Source: an uncultured Muribaculaceae bacterium
GTDB lineage: Bacteria > Bacteroidota > Bacteroidia > Bacteroidales > Muribaculaceae
Direction of reading: 5' to 3'
NCBI GenBank assembly: GCA_934663645.1
Contig: CAKUKR010000051.1
Coordinates: forward strand, 1 to 17,209
DNA: 17,209 nucleotides
The notes below the pieces were generated by a model. The model worked only from the letters and a program-made list of their open reading frames with translations, made no database searches and was not told the DNA's origin. The first letter of the stretch is position 1; every line of letters starts with the position of its first letter. Positions 1 to 7,719 of this stretch are shown piece by piece. A program made the position numbers and the translations under genes.

Positions 1-188
1 AACCGCTGCAGCGTGTCGGCGGTGGCGGTGAAAAGCGAGGCCATGCCCATGCCGGCAGGACCGAGGAACATGGCGACAAACTTTCCCCGGACGAGCGATA
101 TGAGTATCTGGAACATCTGCATACCGCCGAATATGGAGTTCCCCTTGAGGATGCTCTTATATGTGTTTTCTCCCTTTTGTCTTGTCAT
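1..188 (-). CDS. Polysaccharide/oligosaccharide flippase, N-terminal fragment (Wzx-like, MATE/MOP superfamily)
   Basis: Only the first 62 codons are present; the gene continues past the left edge. The ATG at 188 opens MTRQKGENTYKSILKGNSIF, followed by a hydrophobic helix and then GKFVAMFLGPAGMGMASLF. An amphipathic start, the GGMQMFQILISLVRGKF helix and a conserved L-G-P-x-G-M/I-G loop are typical of the first transmembrane segments of O-antigen and capsule flippases, which move lipid-linked glycans across the inner membrane. The start lies inside the end of the upstream glycosyltransferase gene (32-bp overlap, 157-188), so the two are very probably translated from one message. An acyltransferase and a glycosyltransferase directly upstream support a surface-glycan role. 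The substrate cannot be inferred. Confidence 0.8.
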   Translation of the reverse strand, partial: MTRQKGENTYKSILKGNSIFGGMQMFQILISLVRGKFVAMFLGPAGMGMASLFTATADTLQR

Positions 189-1173
189 AAAGCGAGAGGA
201 ATAGTCGTGCCGGGCGCAGCCCGAGACGCATCAGGAGGTAATATCGGGGGCTGACGTGGCGCTTCACCATGCGGAAGTCGATGTGGTGGTATGTGTTGCG
301 TATGAGCCGCTCCACAGAGGCATATTCTTCGGGGTTGTGTTCGGGATTGTCGCGGTGCGAGCGTATCACGTCAATGAGGTGGTGGAACTCGGCAACCCTT
401 GCCGCTATTGCGCCGTCGCTGCCCGCCCCATACTTGTGGACGCAATAGTCGTATATGAGCTTGTCGATGAGCAGGTAGCCGTGTCTGCCGGCACGCGGCG
501 CGCGTGTCACCGAGTTGTCGTTGACGCGGTAGAAGTAAGCGGCATCTGCCCATGCCACATACCGCGAACGGTCGAGCAGCAGACGCGACATATATTCTAT
601 GAGGAACTGCTGCCCAGGAGCGTCAGGCAGCGACTGCCCGACCTCGCGGTAGAAGCCACGGCGGCACAGCACTCCGGCGAACCCGATTTTCCAGTCGCCT
701 ATGGTCAGCATCATCGCGTCATGGCCGGGCATGAGAGTGTCGAGGCGGAAGTCCTCTGCCGGCACTGCGCGGTACGGCCGCTCGCCGGCTGCCATACGGT
801 ACATCACAGGCAGCACCATGTCTGCCCCGCATTCGCGTTGCCGCTGTACCAGCTTGTCGAGGTATGCCGGCTCTATGGCATCGTCGGCATCGATGGCGAC
901 GACCCATTGCCCGACTGCATTGTCGGCGGCGAGGAGGCGAGGCTCAAGGCACCTGCCGCTGTTGCGTGGCGTGTCTACGCGGCGTATGCGGCTGTCGAGA
1001 GCCGCGTAGCGGTCTATTATTTCCGGTGTGCCGTCCGTACTGCAATCGTTGGCTATGACCATCTCCCAATCGGCAAAAGTCTGGCTGCGCACCGCCTCTA
1101 TGGCTTCCGCAAGGAAGTCAGCGGCGTTGTATGCCGGCATAATCACCGAGATGAGGGGGGCGCGGCTGTTCAT
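157..1173 (-). CDS. Family 2 glycosyltransferase (338 aa)
   Basis: This is a GT-A-fold glycosyltransferase that would transfer a nucleotide-activated sugar during surface-glycan synthesis at the cytoplasmic face of the membrane. The GT2 signature opens at residues 8-16 (ISVIMPAYN), followed by ANDCSTDGT at 41-49, which corresponds to the usual VDDGSTDGT nucleotide-binding loop. A DxD metal-binding motif (DADD) lies at 95-98. The C-terminal third is rich in Arg, Tyr and His and has no obvious membrane helix. The reading frame stays open well upstream of 1173, but that part is the shadow of the acyltransferase gene. The ATG at 1173 is chosen because it places the GT2 motif at the N-terminus and makes an ATGA overlap with the upstream stop (1170-1172). 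The 3' end overlaps the flippase start. Donor and acceptor are unknown. Confidence 0.9.
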   Translation of the reverse strand: MNSRAPLISVIMPAYNAADFLAEAIEAVRSQTFADWEMVIANDCSTDGTPEIIDRYAALDSRIRRVDTPRNSGRCLEPRLLAADNAVGQWVVAIDADDAIEPAYLDKLVQRQRECGADMVLPVMYRMAAGERPYRAVPAEDFRLDTLMPGHDAMMLTIGDWKIGFAGVLCRRGFYREVGQSLPDAPGQQFLIEYMSRLLLDRSRYVAWADAAYFYRVNDNSVTRAPRAGRHGYLLIDKLIYDYCVHKYGAGSDGAIAARVAEFHHLIDVIRSHRDNPEHNPEEYASVERLIRNTYHHIDFRMVKRHVSPRYYLLMRLGLRPARLFLSLYDKTKGRKHI

Positions 1174-2132
1174 AGGTCTAAGGTGAAACGTGGATAGACT
1201 ACGCCGGACGCGCCGAGCGAGAACTTCTGCCGTATCAGCCCGGCGTTCAGCACCGCGCCGCCCTCCTCGTTTGACGTGCCGAAGTCGAAATACCGGTGTG
1301 TGGCGGCAAACGTGTCGATGAGGTGGCGGAACAGCAGTGTCAGCGCGTTTGCAGCGCGGCCTTCGGGTGTGGAGGCTATGTATTGCGTGTGGGCGACGGT
1401 GTCTGTAAGGTACATGCACACTCCGGCCTGCATCTCTCCGCCGAGGGAGATTGTGAATACGCGGATGTTGTCGGGGAAGCGGTCGCGTAGCATCTGCAGC
1501 TCGCTGCAAGAATGTACAGGCGATGCACCGTGACGCTGTGCGAGGCAGCCGGAGAGCATCTCGTGGAACGGGGCTACATCTGCCGCCTCGGCAATCTTGT
1601 AGGGCAATGCCGAGGCTTTGCGCAGATGCCGCCGTTGCAGGGTGTTGAACTGCCCCGGGTCGGCATAGTCGATGACCGACGACAGGCAGCACGCAGACAT
1701 CGATGCGCCCATGCGCCAGAGGGCATAGATGTCTTCCTGCGAGGGGCGGCGGTGGTAGATGTGCGGCAGCGGATGGTAGTCGATGCGGCGGATATGGCTG
1801 GCACGGCAATAGTCCGCCCATTGTGACATGAGCGACAGCACGTCGTCGCCGTCAAGGTGAGCGTCAGGCAAAATCCACCCCCCGTAGGTCAGCCCGCCGT
1901 GTGAGCGGAGAGTGCCGGCGGCGGTTATGTCAGCCGGCAGCATAGCCATCAGCTTGCCGCGCCTGAAGGCGAGCAGCGAGGCGTCGCGGAAACGGTCGGC
2001 GTGGTACTCCATGTAGTCGCGGCGGAACAGGAACGTGCTGTTGCGGGATGAGGCAACGCGCTCGTTCCACACGCCGCGCATCCCTGGCGTGTACGGCTCG
2101 AAAGTCCAGCAGTCTGAAGTCACCTTATCCAT
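1170..2132 (-). CDS. FemAB/GNAT-like acyltransferase (320 aa)
   Basis: The protein resembles the FemAB/BioF2-like branch of the GNAT superfamily, whose members transfer acyl or aminoacyl groups to cell-wall peptides, lipids or sugars. The visible support is the C-terminal GNAT-like half: a strand with QAGVCMYLTDTVAHTQYIAS, a long helix with NALTLLFRHLIDTFA, then HRYFDFGTSNEEGG and GLIRQKFSLGA, a pattern common to these proteins. The N-terminus (NSTFLFRRDYMEYHADRF) also fits, as a substrate-side element. There is no signal peptide or membrane helix, so it is cytoplasmic. An ATG at 2165 is in frame, but the ATG at 2132 gives a shorter overlap (13 bp) with the upstream EnvC-like gene and is preferred. 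It lies between cell-wall and glycan genes, so it may modify a glycan or peptidoglycan precursor. The substrate is unknown. Confidence 0.8.
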   Translation of the reverse strand: MDKVTSDCWTFEPYTPGMRGVWNERVASSRNSTFLFRRDYMEYHADRFRDASLLAFRRGKLMAMLPADITAAGTLRSHGGLTYGGWILPDAHLDGDDVLSLMSQWADYCRASHIRRIDYHPLPHIYHRRPSQEDIYALWRMGASMSACCLSSVIDYADPGQFNTLQRRHLRKASALPYKIAEAADVAPFHEMLSGCLAQRHGASPVHSCSELQMLRDRFPDNIRVFTISLGGEMQAGVCMYLTDTVAHTQYIASTPEGRAANALTLLFRHLIDTFAATHRYFDFGTSNEEGGAVLNAGLIRQKFSLGASGVVYPRFTLDL

Positions 2133-3598
2133 TGCGAGGGGTTTAGTTTGTCGTAATTGTGCCATACCTCGAAGTGTATCATGGTGCGGTTGCCGCCGTC
2201 AGGGTCGCTGGCGAGCCGCCCGATGTTCTGTCCCGGCTTCACGCTCTCTCCCTTGCCCACGGCTGCGGAGGCGAGGTTGCCGTAAATGGTATAGTATCCG
2301 TCGCCGTGGCTAACGACGACTATGGTGTTGTAGCCCGGCAGACTGCGTATCTCCAGCACGGTGCCGGAATATACGGCTACGGCAGACGCTCCGGCAGACA
2401 CCTCGGCGTTGATGCCCGGGTTGTCATACGAGACGTGCGGCAGGTCGGGCAGGGGATGTCTGCCGAATGGCGAGGTGATGCGGAACGAGCCGTTGACCGG
2501 GCGCGGCAGCTTCCCCTTCATTGAGGCAAACCCTGACTCAGAGGATTTGGCAGCAGAGGCTGTGCTGCTTTGCCGGTTGGGATTTTGGCGCGGCTTCCTG
2601 CCCCGGGCGCGTGCATAGTCCTTGCCGTCAGGCTTCTTGCCGCTGCTTTCACTTGTTGTGGGTGTTTCCTTCTTCGGCTTGTCGGCTTTCGGCTGTGAGG
2701 GGTGTTGTTTCTGCTTGTCTTTCTGCTGTTCCTGACGCTGCTTTTCCTTCTCGCGCTTCTCGCGCTCCGCCTTGGCTTTTCTGTCGGCTTCGGCCTTTGC
2801 CTTCCGTTCAGCCTCTATTTTAGACTTCCGCTCCGCCTCGGCTTTCGCCTTGGCCTGTTCCTGCGCGATGAGAGCGGCAATCTGCTGTTTGAGGGCATCA
2901 GCCTCGCGCTGCTTCTGCGCGAGGTGCGCTTTCAGCGCGTCGCCGTGGCGTTTCAGCTCCTCTATCACTTGCTTCTGCTCGCCGTGGCGCAGCTGCATTG
3001 TTTCTCGAGCATTCCTGCCGGCTAAGAGAGCCTTGTCCTTCTGCTGGCGGGCGTTTCGCAGCTCGTCCTGCTGTGAGCGCAGCACGGCCAGCTGCTCGGT
3101 GATGCGGTCGCTCTGCTTCTGCCGCCACTCGCTGAACTCGCGCAGGTACCGCAGCCGCCGCACGGCCTGGTTGAACGACTTGGCTGAGAATATGAATGCC
3201 AGCATGGAGTGCCGGTTGCGGGCGCGGTGCATCTTGCGGACAGCCTTGGCATACTCGGCACGCAACTTCTCGAGGCGTGTCTGGCTCTCTTCTATCTGCC
3301 CTGAAAGGGTGTTGATGCGCTGGCCGAGTGAGCGTACTTGTGCCTCAGTATCGTCGATTGTTTTCTGGCAGTCGGCAATCTCCCCCTCAATACGCTGCAG
3401 GTCGGACAGCCCCTGGCGCACTTTCTTCTCGTTGTCCGAGATGCGCGACTTGGTTCGCTGTATCTCCTGCTGTGTTTCGCGGCTCTGCCGCTGCGCTTGT
3501 GATGATGTGGCCGGTTTCTGCGCGATGACACAGACGGCAGCCGTGAGCAATACGCCTACGGCGGCACATCGGGAGAAGTCATGCACGCTTATTCTCAT
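2120..3598 (-). CDS. EnvC-like murein hydrolase activator: signal peptide, coiled coil, degenerate LytM/M23 domain (492 aa)
   Basis: The layout matches EnvC-family proteins. A signal peptide covers residues 1-27, a long coiled coil about 30-245 includes the LAFIFSAKSFNQAVRRLRYL segment seen in this family, a very charged Lys/Glu/Ala tract spans 247-298, a Pro/Lys/Ser linker follows, and the LytM (peptidase M23) domain is at about 363-492. The domain keeps SPFGRHP, H431 (HGDGYYTIYGNL) and H475 (MIHFEVW). The usual HxGxD motif reads N-P-G-I-N (393-397), and the expected histidines at 441 and 473 are Asn and Met. Most zinc ligands are therefore lost, as in EnvC, which activates amidases rather than cutting peptidoglycan itself. 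It would act in the periplasm during cell separation. It starts 7 bp after the DUF4292 gene ends, so the two are cotranscribed. Confidence 0.9.
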   Translation of the reverse strand: MRISVHDFSRCAAVGVLLTAAVCVIAQKPATSSQAQRQSRETQQEIQRTKSRISDNEKKVRQGLSDLQRIEGEIADCQKTIDDTEAQVRSLGQRINTLSGQIEESQTRLEKLRAEYAKAVRKMHRARNRHSMLAFIFSAKSFNQAVRRLRYLREFSEWRQKQSDRITEQLAVLRSQQDELRNARQQKDKALLAGRNARETMQLRHGEQKQVIEELKRHGDALKAHLAQKQREADALKQQIAALIAQEQAKAKAEAERKSKIEAERKAKAEADRKAKAEREKREKEKQRQEQQKDKQKQHPSQPKADKPKKETPTTSESSGKKPDGKDYARARGRKPRQNPNRQSSTASAAKSSESGFASMKGKLPRPVNGSFRITSPFGRHPLPDLPHVSYDNPGINAEVSAGASAVAVYSGTVLEIRSLPGYNTIVVVSHGDGYYTIYGNLASAAVGKGESVKPGQNIGRLASDPDGGNRTMIHFEVWHNYDKLNPSQWIR

Positions 3599-3605
3599 GC
3601 CATTG

Positions 3606-4418
3606 TCACATCATCTGCTTGAAAAATTCCTTCAGCCCCACTTTGCGGTATTTCCCCGATATTTCGGCAGCCTTGACCGGTTTGCCCCCGAAGTCGGTGG
3701 AATTGACGGAGACCCCGAATTTGCGGTCCTTGGAGTTGTACCGGATGGTCAGGTCGATTTCGGTGCTCTTCTTTTCGTAGGTGTACTCGGCGGTCGCCTG
3801 GTTCTGCTTGTCTAGCGTTGTGACGTAAATGGTCGAGGTGCGTCCGTCGTCGCAGGTGTTGAACGCGCAGGTCACGTCATACTCTATTGGCTGTGTCACC
3901 GGGACGAGAAACCACCCCTCTGTGTCGTCGCAGGTGTAGTAGTCGGCATACATGTAGTTGTCCATCGAGAGAGTGCCGTATCCGGGCAGGAATATTCGTG
4001 CGAGGAAAATGTCCTGAAGGTCGGAAATCGTCACCGGGAGCTCTGCCACGAGCGCGGATATGTTCTCGCGGCAATAGGTCTTGTTCATCTTGTTGACTAT
4101 GGTGACTTGCTCGCTGTCGGCCTCGAGTGTGCCGACCTCGCCGAGCAGGGGCGCACGCAGCGAGATGACGAGCTTCTTGCCGCGTTCCATGTATATTTTG
4201 GCGGACGGGGAAATGGGCAGCCCGTCGATGTGCAGCTTGCCCGAGAGGGTGACGGTCTTCCAGTCGTCGTAATACGCTGTTATCTTGGCCGCGGCTTTGC
4301 GCTCTGCCTTTTCGTCGAGGAGCACCGGCTGGAAGTCGTCGTTGTCCTGCGCCGCCATGCGCGGTGTCGCGGACGCAATGAAAAGCAGCGACAGGAATAT
4401 GTTCAGTAGTCTTTTCAT
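3606..4418 (-). CDS. Exported DUF4292 family protein (270 aa)
   Basis: This looks like a DUF4292 family member, a Bacteroidota group of envelope proteins with an unclosed-barrel, LolA/LolB-like appearance. A signal peptide is visible at residues 1-23 (MKRLLNIFLSLLFIASA, cleavage near MAA). There is no lipobox cysteine, so it is predicted to be soluble in the periplasm rather than a lipoprotein. After it come alternating strands such as TVTLSGKLHIDG, SAKIYMERGKKLVISLRAPL and EIDLTIRYNSKDRKFGVSV, as expected for a curved sheet. The C-terminus ends KVGLKEFFKQMM. The gene starts 15 bp after the TPR gene and ends 7 bp before the EnvC-like gene, in an order I recall as conserved in Bacteroidales. 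The molecular role is unknown; lipid or lipoprotein handling is a guess from the fold. Confidence 0.85.
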   Translation of the reverse strand: MKRLLNIFLSLLFIASATPRMAAQDNDDFQPVLLDEKAERKAAAKITAYYDDWKTVTLSGKLHIDGLPISPSAKIYMERGKKLVISLRAPLLGEVGTLEADSEQVTIVNKMNKTYCRENISALVAELPVTISDLQDIFLARIFLPGYGTLSMDNYMYADYYTCDDTEGWFLVPVTQPIEYDVTCAFNTCDDGRTSTIYVTTLDKQNQATAEYTYEKKSTEIDLTIRYNSKDRKFGVSVNSTDFGGKPVKAAEISGKYRKVGLKEFFKQMM

Positions 4419-4433
4419 GTTGAGAGGAGTATG

Positions 4434-6254
4434 TTATTTGTAGAAGAACGTCTTGTGCTCGATTTTCTTCTTGAGCAGCTTGATGTCCTTCTCTTTCAGT
4501 TCGTTGTCGTTGGTCTCGAGTGCTTTCTTCCAATAGGAGACGGCCTCGTCAGGCTTGCCGTTCATGAAGAGGATGTCGCCGTAGTGGGCATACAGGTCTG
4601 CGCTCTGCTCCCCGTCGGCGTCAGCCTTCTCGACAGCAGCCGACTGGTACTGAAGCGCGGCGGTATAGTCGTGTTGCAGGAAGAGAATCCATGCGTATGT
4701 GTCCATGTAGGTGGCATTGTCCGTGACGAGTTCGTTGCAGCGCTTGCTCATTTCCGCAGCTCGCGGCAGGTCTTCCTCTTTGCCCCCAAGGGCGAGGAAA
4801 TAGGCGTAGTTGTTCAGAGCCAGGGCGTTGTCAGGGAAGATTGCGAGGGCATTGTCGTAGGCGAGGAAAGCCTCGTCGAGGCGTTCCGCCATGAAATAGA
4901 TGTCGCCGATGCTGGTGTAGTAGCCGCTCAGCTTGTACAGATCGAAATACTCGAGGCTGCGCAGCTTGGACTTGTCTATCGAGTCAGTGCAGCTGAGGTC
5001 TGGGACCATAGAGTGTATCAGCGATTCGTACACGCCGACGGCCGTGTCATAGTCGCCTATGGTCTGCGCGGCTACGGCATACAGGAATTTCAGGTCAGTC
5101 ACATCCGTCAGGTGTTCCTGCGCCTCATCGTACGTGTCGAGCGCGGCATAGCAACGGTTGGCGAATATCTGGTATGACATGAGCTGCTGCCAATAGTCGG
5201 CGTTGTCCGGGTCCTGGTCTATTGCATAGCGTATCTCCTCAATGGCGGCAATGGGATTTCCCTTGGCGGCGTTGTACCGGGCTGCGAGGTCGAGCAGTTC
5301 CGGCTCGTGGGGGTACTGGTCGTTGAGGACGCGGAACAGGTAGTTGCCGCGCACAGTGTCCTGCTTTTCCGAGATGAGGTCTTGCAGGTAGTCCGTGAGT
5401 ATGGAGACCTTGTCCTCCATGCCGAGGTCTTCGGTGAGCAGTGCGCCGTATATCATCTTGTCATAGTTGACCGAGTCGTTGCGCTCCTTGTAGATGTTGG
5501 CGAGAGCCAGCTTGGGAAGAGCCGAGGCGGTGTCTTCGCGCTCTACGTGTTGCAGCCATGCGACAGCTGAATCCGGCTGCTCGATGAAGGCGTACAGCTG
5601 TCCCTTGAGAACCTGGTATTTTATGTCCGTGGGGTATTTGTTCAGCAGCCTGTTCATGTCTGCCTTAGCCCCGGCAGTGTCGCCCTGCTCGATGCGCATG
5701 CTGAGGCGTGTGGCGGCGATTTCGTCGTCCATTTTGCCGTGAGCCTCAAATGAGTCAAGAGCGGCAATGGACTTGCCCAGGTCTCCCATGCCGTTGTATA
5801 TGCGAGCGAGGGCAATGAGTATTTCAGGGCGGTCGGGCTGGCGGGTGTACAGCCGCTCGAGCACACGGGCCGACTCCGGCAGCGTGTCAAGCAGTTGCCC
5901 CAGCAGCGCGTAGAATTCCGCCTCGTTGCTGTCGTCGGGATACTTGTCCACAAAGCTGCGTATCATGTCGAACGAGCGCAGCTGCTCCGTGCGCGACTGC
6001 AGCGTATCTAACCTTGTCACCAGGCGGGCCGTTCCATAAGCGTATGCCGCTTCGCTGTACGAAGTGTCGGTCTCGTATGCGCGGCGGTACATCTCGCCGG
6101 CAGAGGCATTGTCTCCGGTGTGTTCGAGGCGTATCCCCTCCATATAGAAATGGCGGGCTTTCTGCCGGCGGCTGTCGGCATCCACGGCAGAAGCGGCGAT
6201 GCCGCATATCATGCACCCCAGCAACAGGGTGAGCAGTATTCTCAGATTTTTCAA
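4434..6254 (-). CDS. Exported tetratricopeptide-repeat protein (606 aa, probable TTG start)
   Basis: TPR helix pairs run along most of the length. Examples are residues about 33-66 (ASAGEMYRRAYETDTSYSEA), 127-170 (ARVLERLYTRQPDRPEILIA) and a clear array in the C-terminal 180 residues, including LDEAFLAYDNALAIFPDNAL and GKPDEAVSYWKKALETNDNE. TPR arrays form scaffolds for protein partners. The frame has no ATG between the end of dut and the first helix except at codon 15, inside the hydrophobic segment. A TTG at 6254 gives a proper signal sequence (KNLRILLTLLLGCMICGIAA) and clears dut by 43 bp. LLGC at 11-14 resembles a lipobox but is very close to the N-terminus; cleavage after ASA at 23 is the alternative. 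It is therefore periplasmic or an outer-membrane lipoprotein. Its partner is unknown; DUF4292 and EnvC neighbours suggest envelope maintenance. Confidence 0.85.
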   Translation of the reverse strand: MKNLRILLTLLLGCMICGIAASAVDADSRRQKARHFYMEGIRLEHTGDNASAGEMYRRAYETDTSYSEAAYAYGTARLVTRLDTLQSRTEQLRSFDMIRSFVDKYPDDSNEAEFYALLGQLLDTLPESARVLERLYTRQPDRPEILIALARIYNGMGDLGKSIAALDSFEAHGKMDDEIAATRLSMRIEQGDTAGAKADMNRLLNKYPTDIKYQVLKGQLYAFIEQPDSAVAWLQHVEREDTASALPKLALANIYKERNDSVNYDKMIYGALLTEDLGMEDKVSILTDYLQDLISEKQDTVRGNYLFRVLNDQYPHEPELLDLAARYNAAKGNPIAAIEEIRYAIDQDPDNADYWQQLMSYQIFANRCYAALDTYDEAQEHLTDVTDLKFLYAVAAQTIGDYDTAVGVYESLIHSMVPDLSCTDSIDKSKLRSLEYFDLYKLSGYYTSIGDIYFMAERLDEAFLAYDNALAIFPDNALALNNYAYFLALGGKEEDLPRAAEMSKRCNELVTDNATYMDTYAWILFLQHDYTAALQYQSAAVEKADADGEQSADLYAHYGDILFMNGKPDEAVSYWKKALETNDNELKEKDIKLLKKKIEHKTFFYK

Positions 6255-6297
6255 CGTAACAGTTTGTTTATGGTGTAGGTATGTCTGTGTTTGGCGT

Positions 6298-6744
6298 TTA
6301 TGACACTCCCGTGTGTCCGAAACCGCCGTCGGCACGCTCGGTGTCGTCGAGCGTGTCAGTCTCTGCCCAGTCAACGCGCACATACTCTTTGACCACCATT
6401 TGGCAGATGCGCTCGCCATCTGCTATGGTGAAGTCCTCTCGTCCGGCATTGAGCAGGATTACCCGTATCTCGCCACGGTAGTCGCAGTCGATAGTCCCCG
6501 GGGAGTTGGCGACCATGATGCCGTGCTTAAGGGCGAGGCCTGAGCGCGGGCGTATTTGCGCCTCAAAGCCCTCCGGCAGCTGTATGGACAGTCCTGTCGG
6601 TATCAGCGCCCTCTCGCCGGGACGAATGGTCACAGATGCCTCGGGCAGGTATGCACGCAAGTCCATCCCGGCCGCGCCGCGGGTGGCGTACTGCGGCGGC
6701 GCATGGTGGCTGCGGTTTATTATTCTTACGTCGATGTGTTGCAT
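6298..6744 (-). CDS. dut: Deoxyuridine 5'-triphosphate nucleotidohydrolase (dUTPase, 148 aa)
   Basis: This enzyme hydrolyses dUTP to dUMP and pyrophosphate, keeping uracil out of DNA and supplying the thymidylate precursor. All five motifs of the homotrimeric family are present: AAGMDLRAY (24-32), [11 protein letters not shown] (65-75), [14 protein letters not shown] (80-93, with the catalytic Asp86 and uracil-contacting Tyr89), ERICQMVV (111-118) and the C-terminal P-loop-like [10 protein letters not shown] (137-146). The length is normal for the family. The ATG at 6744 is chosen over an in-frame upstream start within the regulator gene because it gives the usual family N-terminus. It lies 38 bp downstream of the AraC-type gene and appears to head the envelope operon. 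I see no convincing TAnnTTTG promoter in that gap, so readthrough from upstream is possible. Confidence 0.97.
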   Translation of the reverse strand: MQHIDVRIINRSHHAPPQYATRGAAGMDLRAYLPEASVTIRPGERALIPTGLSIQLPEGFEAQIRPRSGLALKHGIMVANSPGTIDCDYRGEIRVILLNAGREDFTIADGERICQMVVKEYVRVDWAETDTLDDTERADGGFGHTGVS

Positions 6745-6782
6745 AATCAGTTCAGTGTTATTGGGTTTGCGCGAGCAGGAGG

Positions 6783-7661
6783 TCAATTCTCCTGCTTGCG
6801 GTATTCAGTCGGCGACAAGCCTGTCTGGTGCTTGAAATATTTCCCGAAGAACGACTGGTTGGAGAAGTTGAGGCGTGTGGCGATCTCCTGGATTGTCATG
6901 TCTGTGGAGCGCAGCAGCACTTTCGCCTCTACGGTCACATAGTTTTCTATCCAGTCGCCGGCGGTGCGTCCGCTTATCTCCTTGACCACCGCAGAGAGGT
7001 GCTTGGAGGTGACGCACAGCTGGTCGGAATAGAAGCTTACCTGCCGCTGCTCGCGGAAATTCTCACTGACGAGCAGGATGAATTTCGCCATGATCTCCTC
7101 CTTGCGCGTCTTGTACTGGCGTGTCACCTGCTGGCGGTGGCACTGTATGTCCATCATCTCGAACAGGGCGGCCTGCAGCAGGCTCATCATCTTCTTCTTG
7201 TGAAACGGCCCTTGGATGCCGTTTATTTCCTTGTGGAGGAACTTGTAGAACTCGCGCAGCGACTCCGCGTCCTCATGCGTCAGCTCCTCCACGGGCTCTG
7301 AACGGTGGTGCATCAGCAGCGGCATCACGTCGGTGAGCTTCGGCAGCACGTTCTCCGCCACCTCGCGTGAGCATGCCACTATGTCCATGGCGATGTCTTC
7401 GCCGTCAGCGTAATAGACATAGTTGCGCGGGTGTATCACCAGCACTGTGTCGGGTTTTATCTCATATTCACGCAGGTCTATGCCGATGCGTCCGTGGCCT
7501 GACGATACCAGCCCGATGATGAGGCCGTCGAAGCGGAACGGGAAGTTGACATCGTCATACGACTCGTCCTGGAGACGTGCTATGGCGATGTCCTGGTCCA
7601 TTGATATGTGGTTTGCGCTTGCTGTCAGCTGCGACAATGATATTCTGTCAGGGTTATTCAT
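6783..7661 (-). CDS. AraC-family transcriptional regulator (292 aa)
   Basis: The C-terminal region (about 207-290) holds the two helix-turn-helix motifs of AraC/XylS regulators: [20 protein letters not shown] and then [20 protein letters not shown], followed by the hallmark [15 protein letters not shown]. The N-terminal 110 residues carry the strand pattern of a cupin-type sensor domain ([38 protein letters not shown]). A helical linker with Cys97 and Cys174 follows. The ligand and targets are unknown. The gene has its own -7 element (7687-7694). It lies upstream of dut in the same direction, but the 38-bp gap does not prove cotranscription. No inverted repeat that would mark an operator stands out. 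Confidence 0.93.
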   Translation of the reverse strand: MNNPDRISLSQLTASANHISMDQDIAIARLQDESYDDVNFPFRFDGLIIGLVSSGHGRIGIDLREYEIKPDTVLVIHPRNYVYYADGEDIAMDIVACSREVAENVLPKLTDVMPLLMHHRSEPVEELTHEDAESLREFYKFLHKEINGIQGPFHKKKMMSLLQAALFEMMDIQCHRQQVTRQYKTRKEEIMAKFILLVSENFREQRQVSFYSDQLCVTSKHLSAVVKEISGRTAGDWIENYVTVEAKVLLRSTDMTIQEIATRLNFSNQSFFGKYFKHQTGLSPTEYRKQEN

Positions 7662-7686
7662 CGGATGTGCTATGGTTTTACTGCTG

Positions 7687-7694
7687 CAAAATTA
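7687..7694 (-). promoter_or_regulatory. Bacteroidota-type -7 element upstream of the AraC regulator
   Basis: On the minus strand this reads TAATTTTG, an exact match to TAnnTTTG. A CTG lies 19 bp upstream, where TTG would be expected, so the -33 part is one base off. Transcription would begin roughly 10-15 nt before the ATG at 7661. The element sits in the 58-bp gap after the glycosyltransferase stop, which suggests that the regulator is transcribed independently. Confidence 0.55.
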
Positions 7695-7719
7695 GCAAAA
7701 AATGCCATTTTCGCAGCCC

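Noticed and set aside
256..1197. Plus-strand open frame of 313 codons
   Set aside because: It is antisense to the family 2 glycosyltransferase, whose motifs are intact. The plus-strand product has no recognisable fold and a His/Val/Ala/Cys-rich composition typical of a shadow frame.
1174..1821. N-terminal extension of the glycosyltransferase frame up to 1821
   Set aside because: The extra 216 residues are Arg/His/Pro-rich and overlap the acyltransferase gene in another frame. The GT2 motif begins directly after the ATG at 1173.
2772..3815. Long plus-strand open frame (347 codons) rich in Ser, Arg and Cys
   Set aside because: It lies antisense to the EnvC-like and DUF4292 genes. Its composition is what the complement of a Lys/Glu/Arg coiled coil gives in GC-rich DNA, and it has no domain or start context.
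4431..5177. Plus-strand open frame of 248 codons
   Set aside because: It is antisense to the TPR gene. The Val/Leu/Gly-rich product is a reflection of the Asp/Glu/Ala codons on the real strand.
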